DNA of 64,000 bases from the NCBI RefSeq assembly GCF_000761245.1, contig NZ_AWOR01000042.1:1-64000 (forward strand), read 5' to 3'. Origin of the DNA: Comamonas testosteroni. Its GTDB lineage: Bacteria > Pseudomonadota > Gammaproteobacteria > Burkholderiales > Burkholderiaceae_C. A program made the position numbers and the translations under genes. The notes under the pieces are model-generated. The model worked only from the letters and a program-made list of their open reading frames with translations. It did no database searches and had not been told where the DNA came from. Shown here one piece after another: positions 7,217 through 16,939 of this stretch. Every line of letters begins with the position of its first letter. Position 1 is the first letter of the stretch.

Positions 7217-8598
7217 GCGTCCTCTCTCTTGCGCAACTTGATACGAACGCCATTTTCGGAGCGAATCGTCAGACGCCCCACGGGCTGCGGCACATGACCC
7301 GGCGCGGGCAGGATTTCATAGCGCTGCAGCAGGCAGGCCAGAATCAGGACCGCCTCCTGCAGCGCAAATGCAGCGCCCAAACAGACACGCGGGCCCATGC
7401 TGAAAGGCATGTAGGCATGCTTGATGGCCTCCTTGTCTTCCTCACGGTCAAAGCGGTCGGGATCGAAGGCATCGGGGTTCTGCCACCACTTGCGGTGGCG
7501 CTGCAGCAGCCAGGGAGCCACCACCACCGTGCTGCGCTCCTTCAATTGCTTGCCCCGGATGGGGCAGGATTGAACGTTCTCCCGCGCAAAGAAACCCACT
7601 GGCGGAAACAGGCGCAAGGTCTCGCGAAAGATATTCCAGACCTGCGTGAAGCTTTTCATGTCCGCCTGCTGCGGCAGACGATCGCCAGCCACCTCCAGCA
7701 CTTGCTCGTAGGCACGCTGCTGAATGTCGGGAGACTGGGACAGCAGATAGCTGGCCCAGGTCAGCGCACTGGCCGAAGTTTCATGCCCTGCCAAGAACAG
7801 CATGGCAACCTGATTGACGAGCTCTTCCTCGTTGAAAGGCTCGCCCGTATTCGGATCCTTGGCCTGCATGAAGGCGGCAAGAATATCCTCCTGCTCCTCG
7901 GCCTCGCCCCTCAGATGCGCTTCATAGCGCGGCTTGATCATGGCGTGCAGCAGGCCGCGAATCTCCGTGGCGGCCTGGTTGCTCTGCCAGCGATACCAGG
8001 GCATGGTCAGCCAGCGAACGCCGAACAGAGCCGGCAGCATGAGCTTGGGAGCCAGCGACTGATAGCGCGCAAAGGCTTCGAAGATGCGATGCGCATCAGG
8101 CCCCTGCAAGGGCGTGGAAAAAATCGTGCGAAAAATGATATCGGCGGTGACATGAGTCATCTCGATCTCAATGTCATAGGGCTGGGCCTCGTCCACGGCA
8201 TCCAGGCGCTCCAGCATGGCCTGCGCCGCACCCAGCATGCGCGGGAAAGCGACGTTCACCCGGGCCTGTGCAAACGCCGGGTTCATCATGGTGCGCTGAC
8301 GCTGCCACTGCTCGCCATTGGTCGTGAAGATGCTGTCTCCCAGCAAGGGCTCCAGCGACTCGTGCAATAGATGGCTCTTGGGAAACTGCTGCGCCTCGCT
8401 CTGCATGACTCGCTTGACTTCCGCAATGTCATTGAGCATGTAGAGATCCACGCCGGGCAGATGGACCTCGCCCATCTGCATGCTGTAGCTGCGCTCGAAC
8501 AGCGCATCCATCCAGGAGCGCCGCGCATGCCAGAACATGCGCAGCTTCGATGTCTGCTCGGGATGGGGTTTGGGATAGGCGGGGCAAAAACGACTCAT
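7213..8598 (-). CDS. cytochrome P450 (fatty-acid/hydrocarbon hydroxylase type)
   Basis: Soluble bacterial P450 of 461 aa with all core motifs: I-helix AGHET (residues 270-274) for oxygen activation, K-helix ETLR (326-329), a DPDRF PERF-equivalent (379-383) and the haem loop FSMGPRVCLG with Cys406 as thiolate ligand. The N-terminus lacks a membrane anchor. The pattern around EQWQRQRTMMNPAF resembles CYP4/CYP102-like enzymes that act on fatty-acyl or hydrocarbon chains, so a lipid substrate is plausible. It overlaps the upstream hydrolase gene by ATGA (8595-8598) and the downstream small gene by ATGA. No ferredoxin or reductase gene is in the window. Confidence 0.93.
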   Translation of the reverse strand: MSRFCPAYPKPHPEQTSKLRMFWHARRSWMDALFERSYSMQMGEVHLPGVDLYMLNDIAEVKRVMQSEAQQFPKSHLLHESLEPLLGDSIFTTNGEQWQRQRTMMNPAFAQARVNVAFPRMLGAAQAMLERLDAVDEAQPYDIEIEMTHVTADIIFRTIFSTPLQGPDAHRIFEAFARYQSLAPKLMLPALFGVRWLTMPWYRWQSNQAATEIRGLLHAMIKPRYEAHLRGEAEEQEDILAAFMQAKDPNTGEPFNEEELVNQVAMLFLAGHETSASALTWASYLLSQSPDIQQRAYEQVLEVAGDRLPQQADMKSFTQVWNIFRETLRLFPPVGFFARENVQSCPIRGKQLKERSTVVVAPWLLQRHRKWWQNPDAFDPDRFDREEDKEAIKHAYMPFSMGPRVCLGAAFALQEAVLILACLLQRYEILPAPGHVPQPVGRLTIRSENGVRIKLRKREDA

Positions 8599-9905
8599 CG
8601 CACCAATTTCCTCTCTATGTAGTCATGCATCGGACCGGCGCTGGTGAGCAACTCAAAAAAATCATAGGCGCCGGCAACCTCGCCGGCCATCAGATACTGA
8701 AAATGCATGCGCATCTTGTTCCTGCGCAACCAACGGTAGGTTGTCGGCAAAAACAGCTTGTGAAAGCGCGGGGAGCACATCGCTTGCGGGTTGAATCCCC
8801 ACTGCGGCCTGCGCTTGCCGGCAGCGGCAACGGAGCTGGCAAGCTGGCTCTGATCCCGGCGTCCATCCTCGCGCAAGGACAACCCCACCACATCGCACAT
8901 GCCGAAGCACACGCTATCGCTGGGGGAAGAAATATCGGCCCAGTACACGGCTTCGTCCATGGCAATCTGGCGCAAGGTCTGCCGCAAGGCTCCAGCGCCG
9001 GGAAACAGCCCGAACAGCGGAATGCAATTGCCCAGGGTGACCAGATTCACCAGCGGCCTGCGCGAAGCCTGCAAGGATAAGGGACTTTCTGCCAGTCTCC
9101 GGCGAAGTGCCTGAGTCAACTTCAACGCCTGCACGCTGCCGACACTGAAGCCGACCACCACCACTTCGCGCCAGCGCTGCTGCTGCAAGGCCTGCGCCAC
9201 CTCGGCGGCCATGGTCTCGATGCGCGCATCCAGCACGGGAAAGGTTTTCCGGGAACTGACATGGGCAAAGTTCAGAATCCTCAGAAGCCAGCTGATATGC
9301 AGATAGCCATCCAGCACCAGGCCGCCCCAGCCAACGACAGCGACCGCCGCCAGCATCAGCGTGGCTGCGCCCGCTGGCGGCAAGCCGTCCCAGGCACTGA
9401 CAAGCACAGAGCCCAGGCCCAGTCCGGCCAGCAACACCAGCAGCATATAAAACAGCGGATACATCAGCGCCCACAGGGTAAAGCGCGCCTGCTCCCGCAC
9501 GGGTTTGAGCCACTGCCTCAAATTCCAGATCGAAACATAGGTGCCCACGGCCTGGCGAAAAACCTCCGCCCGGCTTGAAGGCCAGTGCAGACGGACCTGA
9601 TCGTGCCAGTCGAAAAAAACAAAATCGGCGCTAGCCGTGTTTCCGGAATCCGTCTGAGAGACTTTCCAGCGGGAATGCAGCGATTTCTCCTGCCCGTGCT
9701 CAGCCGCATTCCATTTTTCTCTGCCGCCAATCGCATATTGTCGGTCCGCAGAAGCCACCGGCTGCTTTTGCGCCTCGGAACGCATCAGCTGGTGATAGTG
9801 CCTTGCACCGCGCGGATCGAAGCCGCCCATGAAGATCACGAGGCGCTCGCCCTCTCCTGTCTTCTTTGAAGACTCGACTGAGATATTCTTTTCGCTGCTA
9901 GTCAT
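8595..9905 (-). CDS. membrane-anchored alpha/beta-hydrolase-like protein, unknown substrate
   Basis: A 436-aa protein. The N-terminal third begins with a beta strand plus Gly-rich loop (LVIFMGGFDPRGARHYHQLM). Two hydrophobic segments follow at about residues 143-170 and 178-205. Then comes an alpha/beta-hydrolase nucleophile elbow GFSVGS (Ser near 254) preceded by VVVV, with later LVNLVTLGNCIPLFGLFPG and a possible acid at ADISSPSDSV. This fits an esterase/lipase acting at the cytoplasmic face of the inner membrane; substrate unknown. The ATG at 9905 is 21 bp behind kpsS, and the stop overlaps the P450 start, so it is most likely part of the capsule operon. Confidence 0.7.
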   Translation of the reverse strand: MTSSEKNISVESSKKTGEGERLVIFMGGFDPRGARHYHQLMRSEAQKQPVASADRQYAIGGREKWNAAEHGQEKSLHSRWKVSQTDSGNTASADFVFFDWHDQVRLHWPSSRAEVFRQAVGTYVSIWNLRQWLKPVREQARFTLWALMYPLFYMLLVLLAGLGLGSVLVSAWDGLPPAGAATLMLAAVAVVGWGGLVLDGYLHISWLLRILNFAHVSSRKTFPVLDARIETMAAEVAQALQQQRWREVVVVGFSVGSVQALKLTQALRRRLAESPLSLQASRRPLVNLVTLGNCIPLFGLFPGAGALRQTLRQIAMDEAVYWADISSPSDSVCFGMCDVVGLSLREDGRRDQSQLASSVAAAGKRRPQWGFNPQAMCSPRFHKLFLPTTYRWLRRNKMRMHFQYLMAGEVAGAYDFFELLTSAGPMHDYIERKLVR

Positions 9906-9926
9906 TGGCCCCCTCCATACCAAGGC

Positions 9927-11423
9927 TTATTCGACAGAGGCGGCCCCCTGCAGCATGGAAGGCATGGCATCTTTCTGATTGGCCGGCCTGGAAACAAAGA
10001 CTGGCTCCGCAGCCTCTGCGGGCCAGAGCACAGGATCCACGGACAGGCCGCCGCCCCAAAGGCGCTGGGCCATCTGTCCATCCAGCGCAGCCCCGCAGCG
10101 CCAGGAGACCGCCGGAAGCCGACGGTAGAAGCTGCCGTTGATCTGCGTGCACTCTATCAAGGCCTTGCGAAAGCGCGAGAGCATTTCCTGATCGGGAACC
10201 GCATGATGGGCCCGGAACCAGAAGTCGCGCATCTTGCCCTGATAGGTCAAGCCTTCCAGGTCATACAAGGCATTGCCGCAGACCTTGACGGGGGCGCCAT
10301 GACCCAAGGCCGAAAGCCCGGTCGTGCTATTGACCAGCACCACACCCTTGGCGCTCTTGAGCAATGAAGGCAAATGCTGGTCATGGATATAGAACACCTT
10401 GCCCTGCAAACCGTGGCGGCGCGCCAGCAAGCGGATGATGTTGGCGTAATTTCTATGTCCGCGGTCCATGGGGTGATGCTTGAAAACCACCACGTCATCG
10501 GCAATCGACTTTCCACCCTCGGGCACGCCATTCGTGCGCTCCAGCGCCTGGGCCCGGGAAAACGAATGCAGCACGTGATTGATGAAATCCGTCACGAAGT
10601 CATAGTTCGAGTGAACCACGATCTGGGCATCGTTATAGACCTGCAAGGGAGCCAAAAAGAACTTCTTGCGCAAGTCACCAAGCAGCAGATTCTCAATCTC
10701 TTTTTCCGTGCGCCGATACCAGAATTTACGCAGATAGCTCAGCCACCACCAGGGGGCATCGCGCACGGTCATGCTCCGGTGATGCAGGGCGTTGTTCCAG
10801 AACCACTGCCCCAGCCAGGCCACAAAGAAATACAGCATGCCCCACATGGCCGAGTGCCAGAAAGAGTTCCCGACCTTCTTCCATGACTCCGTGGCCGGCC
10901 CGTTCGAATGAGGACGCGATGGAGCATTCTCCTGCTTCGACCTCTGTTTCAGCCAGAGGGCCAGTCTCTTTTCGAAATGCGAATGCCCGTTGACGCCCAT
11001 GGGCTCGAAGGTAATATGATCGGGCCGCAGATAGCCTTCTTCAAACACCCCGAAGGCACAGCCCAGGCGCTCTGTCATGGAGCGCACGCAGGCATGGACC
11101 GGCCGGCAGTCGCCAAACAGCAGCACGGCATCGATACGGTGCCTGACGATGAAGGCCTCCAGCACCTCCGGCCACTGGGTCAGATCCCCCCGGAACGAAT
11201 GGGCCTTGCGCGGATAGAACAGCCAGTCCCCGGCATTGAAGTTGAATTTGAAGACAGTCGCCCCCACCGAGCGCAAGTCCTTGGCCAGGTTCCAGAAAAA
11301 AGGCCCTACCGGGCCTTGCAGCAACAAAACACGTTTAGACGCAAATCCACTCTTGTTCTTCATGCGTACGGGACTGCGGGCTGTCAGGCCGCTTGGTATT
11401 TCTATGGAGGCGTCATGAAGCAT
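9927..11423 (-). CDS. kpsS: capsular polysaccharide lipid-linker protein KpsS (Kdo transferase)
   Basis: KpsS/LipB-type protein (up to 498 aa) expected to add the first beta-Kdo to lyso-phosphatidylglycerol at the inner face of the cytoplasmic membrane, starting the poly-Kdo linker of ABC-exported capsules. Family features: RVLLLQGPVGPFFWNLAKDLRSVG near the N-terminus, NFNAGDWLFYP, the LFGDCRPVH motif, FEEGYLRPDHITFE and the C-terminal VVFKHHPMDRGHRNY...VNSTTGLSALGHGAPVKVCGNALYD. A hydrophobic segment lies mid-protein near MLYFFVAWLGQWFW. The start is uncertain: the Met 20 codons in (11363) begins at the family N-terminus, but neither site has a strong ribosome signal. kpsC is 102 bp upstream. 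Confidence 0.9.
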   Translation of the reverse strand: MLHDASIEIPSGLTARSPVRMKNKSGFASKRVLLLQGPVGPFFWNLAKDLRSVGATVFKFNFNAGDWLFYPRKAHSFRGDLTQWPEVLEAFIVRHRIDAVLLFGDCRPVHACVRSMTERLGCAFGVFEEGYLRPDHITFEPMGVNGHSHFEKRLALWLKQRSKQENAPSRPHSNGPATESWKKVGNSFWHSAMWGMLYFFVAWLGQWFWNNALHHRSMTVRDAPWWWLSYLRKFWYRRTEKEIENLLLGDLRKKFFLAPLQVYNDAQIVVHSNYDFVTDFINHVLHSFSRAQALERTNGVPEGGKSIADDVVVFKHHPMDRGHRNYANIIRLLARRHGLQGKVFYIHDQHLPSLLKSAKGVVLVNSTTGLSALGHGAPVKVCGNALYDLEGLTYQGKMRDFWFRAHHAVPDQEMLSRFRKALIECTQINGSFYRRLPAVSWRCGAALDGQMAQRLWGGGLSVDPVLWPAEAAEPVFVSRPANQKDAMPSMLQGAASVE

Positions 11424-11524
11424 GACCCCTGTATTTTAGGGGTTTCACCGGGCGCCCCCCGTGCATATCACTGCACGTTGACAACAAATCGATGAAAAAT
11501 AATTGCAAAAAAAGGTAAGTATCA

Positions 11525-13657
11525 CTAATCCGACAAAATCGACTGAAGCAATACCTTGGATTTGCGCCATTGCCGCCGCAGCCAGCCGGACTTCAGGCCA
11601 TGCAGACTGCCCGACTGCTCCAGGGCAGTACGTTGCTCAAGCAAGCGCCTGAGCACCGCTTCGCAGCTCGTGTAGCCCCTGAGCACCGGGTCCCAGTACA
11701 AGGGGTAATGCAGCAGCGCCCCTGCAACCAGCTCATCCAGCAACAGCGGACGGCTTCGGCGTGGCACGGGCAAGCGATCCTGCGTCAGACCCCAGCCTGC
11801 GTAGAACGGGCGCCCATGTACCACCACCTGCTTGTTGCGCAGCAAGGCGTCAAAGCCCGTCAACGAGGTCATGGTCACCACCACATCGCAGGCCTCGATG
11901 CAGCTGACCACCGAAGCGCCTTGTTCAATGTGGTCGGCATGCTGCAAAGCCTGGGCCGGTTCAACATGGCCCTTGCGATTGCCGCTGCTCACATCGGGGT
12001 GCGGCTTGAAGACAATGAATGCATGAGGAAACGCAGCGCGCGCGGCCTGGATCAGACCCAGATTCGTGCAGACGCCATCGGCGTCGCAGCCAAAGCGAAT
12101 GGAGGCATCGTCTTCCACCTGACCCGGCACCAGCACCACCTGCCTGCCGGCCTGCGGACGATCCGTGCTGAACCAGTCCACCGGGCGATTGGGCTCGAGG
12201 TTGTACTTGGTGATGCCATGCTCGACGATAAACGCACGCACATTGCGCGCACGCTGCAAATCGTGCGCCGTGAATGCCCTGGTGTTGAGCAAATCCTCCA
12301 GCTCCGACGACTGACCCGGGTCAAAATAGATGCCCTTGGCATCCAGCACAAAGGACTGCGGAGGAATCAGGTCGGAGCCCAGGCCCACGGAGCGGACAAA
12401 GCCATCCTCCATGCGCAGCAGGCGCACGCCCGCTGCATCCGCCAACTCCTGTACACCTGCCGGCGGCACCCGCCCCCAGCAGACCAGGCAATCTTCACCG
12501 CCAGGCTGCAAAACCCTGGCCGCAGCAGCATTCTTGACAAACACCACCTTGCCGGGATGCAGCGACAACATGGCCTTCACGTTCGCGGCCTTCCAGCGCC
12601 GAAAACCCACCACAATCATGCGCCCGCCAAAGCGCCGAGCGACCCGACGCTGACGCTCCAGCCAGTCCATCACGTCCAGTAGGTCGCCACGTTGCCGGGT
12701 CTCCGGATTCAAATAGCGGCTGTAATGCATATAGCCGGCTGCAAATAATTCGTCCACCGAGCGTCGGCGAGCGGCGCGACGCAGCATGGCTGCATGCTGC
12801 GGCTGGCGATCATCCGTCACACCCCAGCCCGCATACCAGGGCACACCAAAACAAACCACTGGCTTGTTTGCCAGCAAGGCCTCAAAGCCCATGGTCGAAC
12901 TGACCACATAGACCTTGTCCATCTGCGCAAGCAGGCTCATCGGGTTGACAGCATTGCGCAGCACCACCGTGCGGGCACCGGGCTGCACGCCCGTCAAGTA
13001 GCCGCCCTTGCGGCCCGAAGTCACTTCGGGGTGGGTCTTGACATAGACGGTGGCCTGCGGGTTCTCAGCCAACGCAGCGGCCAGCATAGCGTCAAAAGTA
13101 GCAGCATCCGCCCCGCCCTTTGCCACGCTCATATCGCCCGCGGTCTGGTCCACCACCAGCACGCGCTGAACATCGTCGCTGCGCAGCATGCCCTCAGGCA
13201 GATCAGGAGCGTGGTTGTATTTGCTCAGCCCGGCGAAGAGCAGCTTCTCTCTGGCCTGCTGCACCAGCACGGTATCTGCAGCCAGCAGATTGACATCGCT
13301 GCAAAGCAGGCGCTCCAGTGCACTGGGCCGCGTGCAGTCGTAGTAGATGCCCGCGTCATCGACCACCAGCGACAGCGGCGGGAAATGCTCGCCAGTACCA
13401 AAGGAGCGCAGAAAGCCGTCTTCCAGCGCTACATAAGGCAGGCCATGCGTGTCCGCATAGGCCAATGCCTTACGAGTGGTTGGACGCAGGCCCCAGCCTG
13501 CCACCACATCAACAGGTGCGGCGCGCCATGCGCGCAAGCGCACGGGCGCGGCCTTGAGCAATACCGCAAGCAAAGGAATGCGGAGTATTCCTCTCGAGAA
13601 AATGCCAATTCTTTGCGACACCAGACTCTCAAATAAAAACGGGTTCACTGCCAGCAT
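11525..13657 (-). CDS. kpsC: capsular polysaccharide lipid-linker protein KpsC (dual Kdo transferase)
   Basis: KpsC-type protein (710 aa) that extends the beta-Kdo linker on lysophosphatidylglycerol. It is built from two similar halves: half 1 contains LEDGFLRSFGTGE, VLVVDQTAGDMS and VKTHPEVTSGRKGGYL followed by SSTMGFEALLANKPVVCFGVPWYAGWGVTDDR; half 2 repeats this as MEDGFVRSVGLGS, VLVPGQVEDDASI, FKPHPDVSSGNRKGHV and TSLTGFDALLRNKQVVVHGRPFYAGWGLTQDR. This two-module design is the KpsC hallmark. Start taken at MLAVNPFLFESL (13657), which overlaps the upstream glycosyltransferase end by 29 bp; an ATG at 13738 is open but adds an Arg-rich, non-family extension. Confidence 0.92.
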   Translation of the reverse strand: MLAVNPFLFESLVSQRIGIFSRGILRIPLLAVLLKAAPVRLRAWRAAPVDVVAGWGLRPTTRKALAYADTHGLPYVALEDGFLRSFGTGEHFPPLSLVVDDAGIYYDCTRPSALERLLCSDVNLLAADTVLVQQAREKLLFAGLSKYNHAPDLPEGMLRSDDVQRVLVVDQTAGDMSVAKGGADAATFDAMLAAALAENPQATVYVKTHPEVTSGRKGGYLTGVQPGARTVVLRNAVNPMSLLAQMDKVYVVSSTMGFEALLANKPVVCFGVPWYAGWGVTDDRQPQHAAMLRRAARRRSVDELFAAGYMHYSRYLNPETRQRGDLLDVMDWLERQRRVARRFGGRMIVVGFRRWKAANVKAMLSLHPGKVVFVKNAAAARVLQPGGEDCLVCWGRVPPAGVQELADAAGVRLLRMEDGFVRSVGLGSDLIPPQSFVLDAKGIYFDPGQSSELEDLLNTRAFTAHDLQRARNVRAFIVEHGITKYNLEPNRPVDWFSTDRPQAGRQVVLVPGQVEDDASIRFGCDADGVCTNLGLIQAARAAFPHAFIVFKPHPDVSSGNRKGHVEPAQALQHADHIEQGASVVSCIEACDVVVTMTSLTGFDALLRNKQVVVHGRPFYAGWGLTQDRLPVPRRSRPLLLDELVAGALLHYPLYWDPVLRGYTSCEAVLRRLLEQRTALEQSGSLHGLKSGWLRRQWRKSKVLLQSILSD

Positions 13658-15131
13658 CGACAAGCAGTCTCTGTTGCCGGACTTGATTCTGCGCGGCTCT
13701 GACCTGCTCTGGCGTGACACAGATCTCCTTCGGAGCATCGAAAAATCGGCTTGCAGTCAACGCCTCAAGATCCAGCGGCAGGCACGGCAAGATGCCCTGG
13801 CGCAGACATTCCAGGTGCCAACTCATCCCGGCCTCCCAATAGGCCAGCCGTTGCGGTGAAACACCGGCATCCGAGTAGCCTGTGTCCTCTGCCGTCATCA
13901 GCGAGCCTATACGGTGCGAACCCAAGGACAGCGGCTTTGCAATGCGCTTGACGGCATCTTTTCCAAACACCAGCCGCAGCCGCGCATGAAACTCGCTGTC
14001 CGCTCCCGTTCGCACACAATCCCAAGCACCCATGCGGTGCAAGACCAGTTCACGGCGAAACAGGGGTGAAGAGGGATTCAGGCGCATCAAGGTATGCACG
14101 GGACGGGCATAGAAAACGCCGTCATCCTGCATGCGCACCCAATGCGAAGTGGTCGCAACCAGAGAAGCATCTTCCAACAAGGGGCGCACCTGCATCTCGA
14201 TCTTCAGCGGGTGCGACCAATCGTCAGAATCGTGACAAGTCACGAACTCTCCACGGGCAAGCTGCAGACCCATGCTCTTAGCCAGATAGGTACCGCCATT
14301 CGTCTGCAATCGCAGCAGTCTTACGCGTGCATCCTTTCGTGCCCAGCTCTGCGCCACCTCAGGAGTGTCGTCAGCGCTGGCATCATCCACCACGATGATT
14401 TCCAGATTGCGATAGGTCTGATTCAACAGCGATTCGATCGCCACCGAGGCTCTCGCGCCGGTCTGGAAAGTCGTCATCAAAACCGAAACCAGCGGGCCAT
14501 CCGTCACTGCAGGCAAGCCGGGCAATTTCACATTGCAGGGGCCCGGCGCCTCCTGCGGGTTGCACAGCGCCACCGGCGGCAGCCCGTGAGCCGCAAAAAA
14601 GCGATTGAGCCGCTCCAGTTGCTGCTCGGGCCGATCAGGCCCCGCCATAGTCTGATAAAGATACAACTCAGGATAGCGTGCTGCCTGGCCACGGTTCAAA
14701 GCATCTGCCAGCAACTCACCCGCGCGCTGCGTCTGATTTGTGCGCAATAAAAGTGCGGCGTGCAGAGCCGGAGGTACACCCTCTGGTACAGACTCCAGCA
14801 ATTGCAAGGCCTCTGCTGGCATGAATGGCGCCAGGGCCTCGGCCAACGCGACACGCAGGTGCGCCGGGGTACCCCGCCACTGCGCCGCAGCCAGCATCTT
14901 GCGCGCACTATCATGCTGGCCGCATGCGGCCAGAGAAACCACGGCAGGCATGACATGGCGCCTGCGGCCCGGCTTCAGCGGAAGCGCCGCCACCGTGGCA
15001 TACATGCCCAGGCGATAGTACGCCCTGGGCACCCAGCTATTGAGAGCCCCCAAAGAACTGGTGTCCACCTCGGCCAGGGCACGGGCAACATCGCCGCGCA
15101 GCAGATGCAGCAGACTACACAAGGCCTTCAT
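13629..15131 (-). CDS. glycosyltransferase family 2 with N-terminal TPR-like region
   Basis: A 500-aa protein. Residues about 1-185 are helical, Ala/Leu-rich and TPR-like. A GT-A domain follows: PLVSVLMTTFQTGARASVAIESLLNQTYRNLEIIVVDDASADDTPEVA, with the first Asp pair, and later FVTCHDSDDWSHPLKIEMQ, where DSDDW is the DxD metal motif. C-terminal to it is a region with RVGADSEFHARL-type sugar-acceptor features. It should transfer an activated sugar to the capsule chain in the cytoplasm; donor and linkage unknown. Start at 15131 chosen because TGATG overlaps the pgi stop, implying coupling. It resembles the glycosyltransferase at 25126 in its DSDD region. Confidence 0.82.
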   Translation of the reverse strand: MKALCSLLHLLRGDVARALAEVDTSSLGALNSWVPRAYYRLGMYATVAALPLKPGRRRHVMPAVVSLAACGQHDSARKMLAAAQWRGTPAHLRVALAEALAPFMPAEALQLLESVPEGVPPALHAALLLRTNQTQRAGELLADALNRGQAARYPELYLYQTMAGPDRPEQQLERLNRFFAAHGLPPVALCNPQEAPGPCNVKLPGLPAVTDGPLVSVLMTTFQTGARASVAIESLLNQTYRNLEIIVVDDASADDTPEVAQSWARKDARVRLLRLQTNGGTYLAKSMGLQLARGEFVTCHDSDDWSHPLKIEMQVRPLLEDASLVATTSHWVRMQDDGVFYARPVHTLMRLNPSSPLFRRELVLHRMGAWDCVRTGADSEFHARLRLVFGKDAVKRIAKPLSLGSHRIGSLMTAEDTGYSDAGVSPQRLAYWEAGMSWHLECLRQGILPCLPLDLEALTASRFFDAPKEICVTPEQVRAAQNQVRQQRLLVDAGSEPVFI

Positions 15132-16684
15132 CAGACGTGTTCCGTTTCCGGGATGCAAGACGCCAGCAATCCCGCCGTGGACACGTCAAGCCCCGATAGA
15201 TCGCCGGAGTCCATGCGCGCGCGCAAGTCTCTGGCCAGGGTCTTGCCCAACTCAACCCCCCACTGATCAAAGCTGTTGATGCCCCATACCGTGCCTGCCA
15301 CAAACACCCGGTGCTCATGCAGAGCCAGCAAGGCTCCCAGCGACTCGGGAGTCAATGCATCCAGCAACATGAAGGTGCTGGGCCGATTGCCCGGAAAGTC
15401 CTGATGTCCGGGCAACTGCCCCTGCCCGGCATTGCTACCCTGCATCAGCGCCTGCGCCTGGGCCAGGGCATTGGCCAGCAAGGCCTCCTGGTGCTCCGGC
15501 AACCCATGGGCCGCCGTGCGCGCGGCAATGAACTCCACCGGAATACGCTGGGTTCCCTGATGCAGCCACTGAAAAAACGCATGCTGACCATTGCTGCCAG
15601 GCTCACCCCACACCATGCCGGTAGTTGGATAGCCTACGGCTGTTCCATCTGCACGCACCTGCTTGCCATTGCTTTCCATCTCCAGCTGCTGCAGATAGGC
15701 CGGCAGTCTGCGCAAACCATGGTGATACGGCGCAACGCAGCGCCCCGGCATGCGCAAAAGGCTGGCGTACCACACATCCAGCAAACCCAGCCATACCGGC
15801 GCATTACGCTCCAGTGGTGCCTGGGCAAAATGCATATCCATCTCCGCTGCACCTGCCAGCAGACGCTCGAAGACCTCTGGCCCGACAGCCAAAGCCACTG
15901 GCAATCCCACGGCAGACCAGATGGAAAAGCGCCCACCAATCCCTTCCGGGATATGCAAGGTCTGGGTGAAGCCGCTTTGGCGAGCCAAGTCCTCGCGCGA
16001 AGACACAGCCACGAAGTGATCGGGCCAATGCAGGCCGCCAGCCGCACATACCCAGGACTTGGCAGAAGCCATATTGCGCTGCGTCTCGGCCGTGGACCAG
16101 GACTTGGAAGCCACGATGAACAATGTCCGCTCGGGCTCCAGCCCTTGAAGCGCCTGCTGCAGGTCATGGCCATCCATGTTCGACACCACATGCACGCGCG
16201 GCCCACCTTCGCACCACGGCTGCAGTGCCTGCAGCAGCAATTCAGGCCCAAGACCCGAGCCGCCAATACCGATATGCACGACATCCGTAAAACGTGCCGT
16301 TTCACGCAACTGCCGAGCCAAAGCCAGCATGGCGCGCAGGCCGGCGTGGCATTCGTCCTCCGGCAGAGAGCTGCCCTGCGGCGCCAAAGGAGCCCGCAAG
16401 CGCACATGCAAGGCCGGGCGCTGCTCTGTTTCGTTCACCACAGCCCCGTCATACAAAGCATCGCGTCGCTGCACCAAACCGGCCTCCTCGGCCAATTGCA
16501 ACAAGGCCTCCAACACAGACTCATCCCACAAGGATTTGGAGCAGTCCAGCAAGACATGAGGTGCGTGCAAGCTCAACCGCTGAAACCGTTCCTGGCTGCT
16601 CAATGCCTGCTGCAGATTCAGCGTTTGCTCGCAAACGGCAGCCCTGGATCTCAGCGCCTGCCAAATGGGTGTATCCACACTCAA
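15131..16684 (-). CDS. pgi: glucose-6-phosphate isomerase
   Basis: Interconverts glucose-6-phosphate and fructose-6-phosphate (517 aa, somewhat shorter than the 549-aa E. coli enzyme). Both family signatures are present: GIGGRFSIWSAVGLPVAL (about residues 238-255) and GINSFDQWGVELGK near the C-terminus; the phosphate-binding SKSWSTAETQRN and the VHIGIGGSGLGPELL motif are also seen. In this locus it links the GDP-mannose branch (from Fru-6-P) and the UDP-glucose branch (from Glc-6-P). It lies 255 bp behind galU and is overlapped by the next glycosyltransferase gene. Confidence 0.93.
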   Translation of the reverse strand: MSVDTPIWQALRSRAAVCEQTLNLQQALSSQERFQRLSLHAPHVLLDCSKSLWDESVLEALLQLAEEAGLVQRRDALYDGAVVNETEQRPALHVRLRAPLAPQGSSLPEDECHAGLRAMLALARQLRETARFTDVVHIGIGGSGLGPELLLQALQPWCEGGPRVHVVSNMDGHDLQQALQGLEPERTLFIVASKSWSTAETQRNMASAKSWVCAAGGLHWPDHFVAVSSREDLARQSGFTQTLHIPEGIGGRFSIWSAVGLPVALAVGPEVFERLLAGAAEMDMHFAQAPLERNAPVWLGLLDVWYASLLRMPGRCVAPYHHGLRRLPAYLQQLEMESNGKQVRADGTAVGYPTTGMVWGEPGSNGQHAFFQWLHQGTQRIPVEFIAARTAAHGLPEHQEALLANALAQAQALMQGSNAGQGQLPGHQDFPGNRPSTFMLLDALTPESLGALLALHEHRVFVAGTVWGINSFDQWGVELGKTLARDLRARMDSGDLSGLDVSTAGLLASCIPETEHV

Positions 16685-16770
16685 AACATCATCCTTGTCA
16701 AATCACACTCTGCAGGCTTTGCCTGCATCCGCTCCTAAAAAAGAAGCTTTCAGCGCAAGATATACGGATG

Positions 16771-16794
16771 TTTCAGGTTATGTATTACCTGAAA
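16771..16794. promoter_or_regulatory. inverted repeat in the pgi-galU gap
   Basis: TTTCAGGT (16771-16778) and ACCTGAAA (16787-16794) form a perfect 8-bp inverted repeat with an 8-nt AT-rich spacer, about 90 bp upstream of pgi in a gap of 255 bp that holds no gene. It lacks a run of T, so an operator or mRNA stem-loop is likelier than a terminator. The binding partner is unknown. Confidence 0.35.
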
Positions 16795-16939
16795 CCCCAT
16801 AAATTAATACGTCAACAGCTATGCTTTTAGAGAAAGTCACACAACCCCCAACCCGGAAGAGACACAGCCCGAAGCCGTAGACAGCAAAACGGCTGCCGCT
16901 GTACCTAGGAGCGCATCGCAGGGATTGCGCCGGCGCTTT

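Noticed and set aside
16771-16794. Terminator behind galU
   Set aside because: The inverted repeat has no run of T on either side and lies about 150 bp from the galU stop, so an operator-like site is more plausible.
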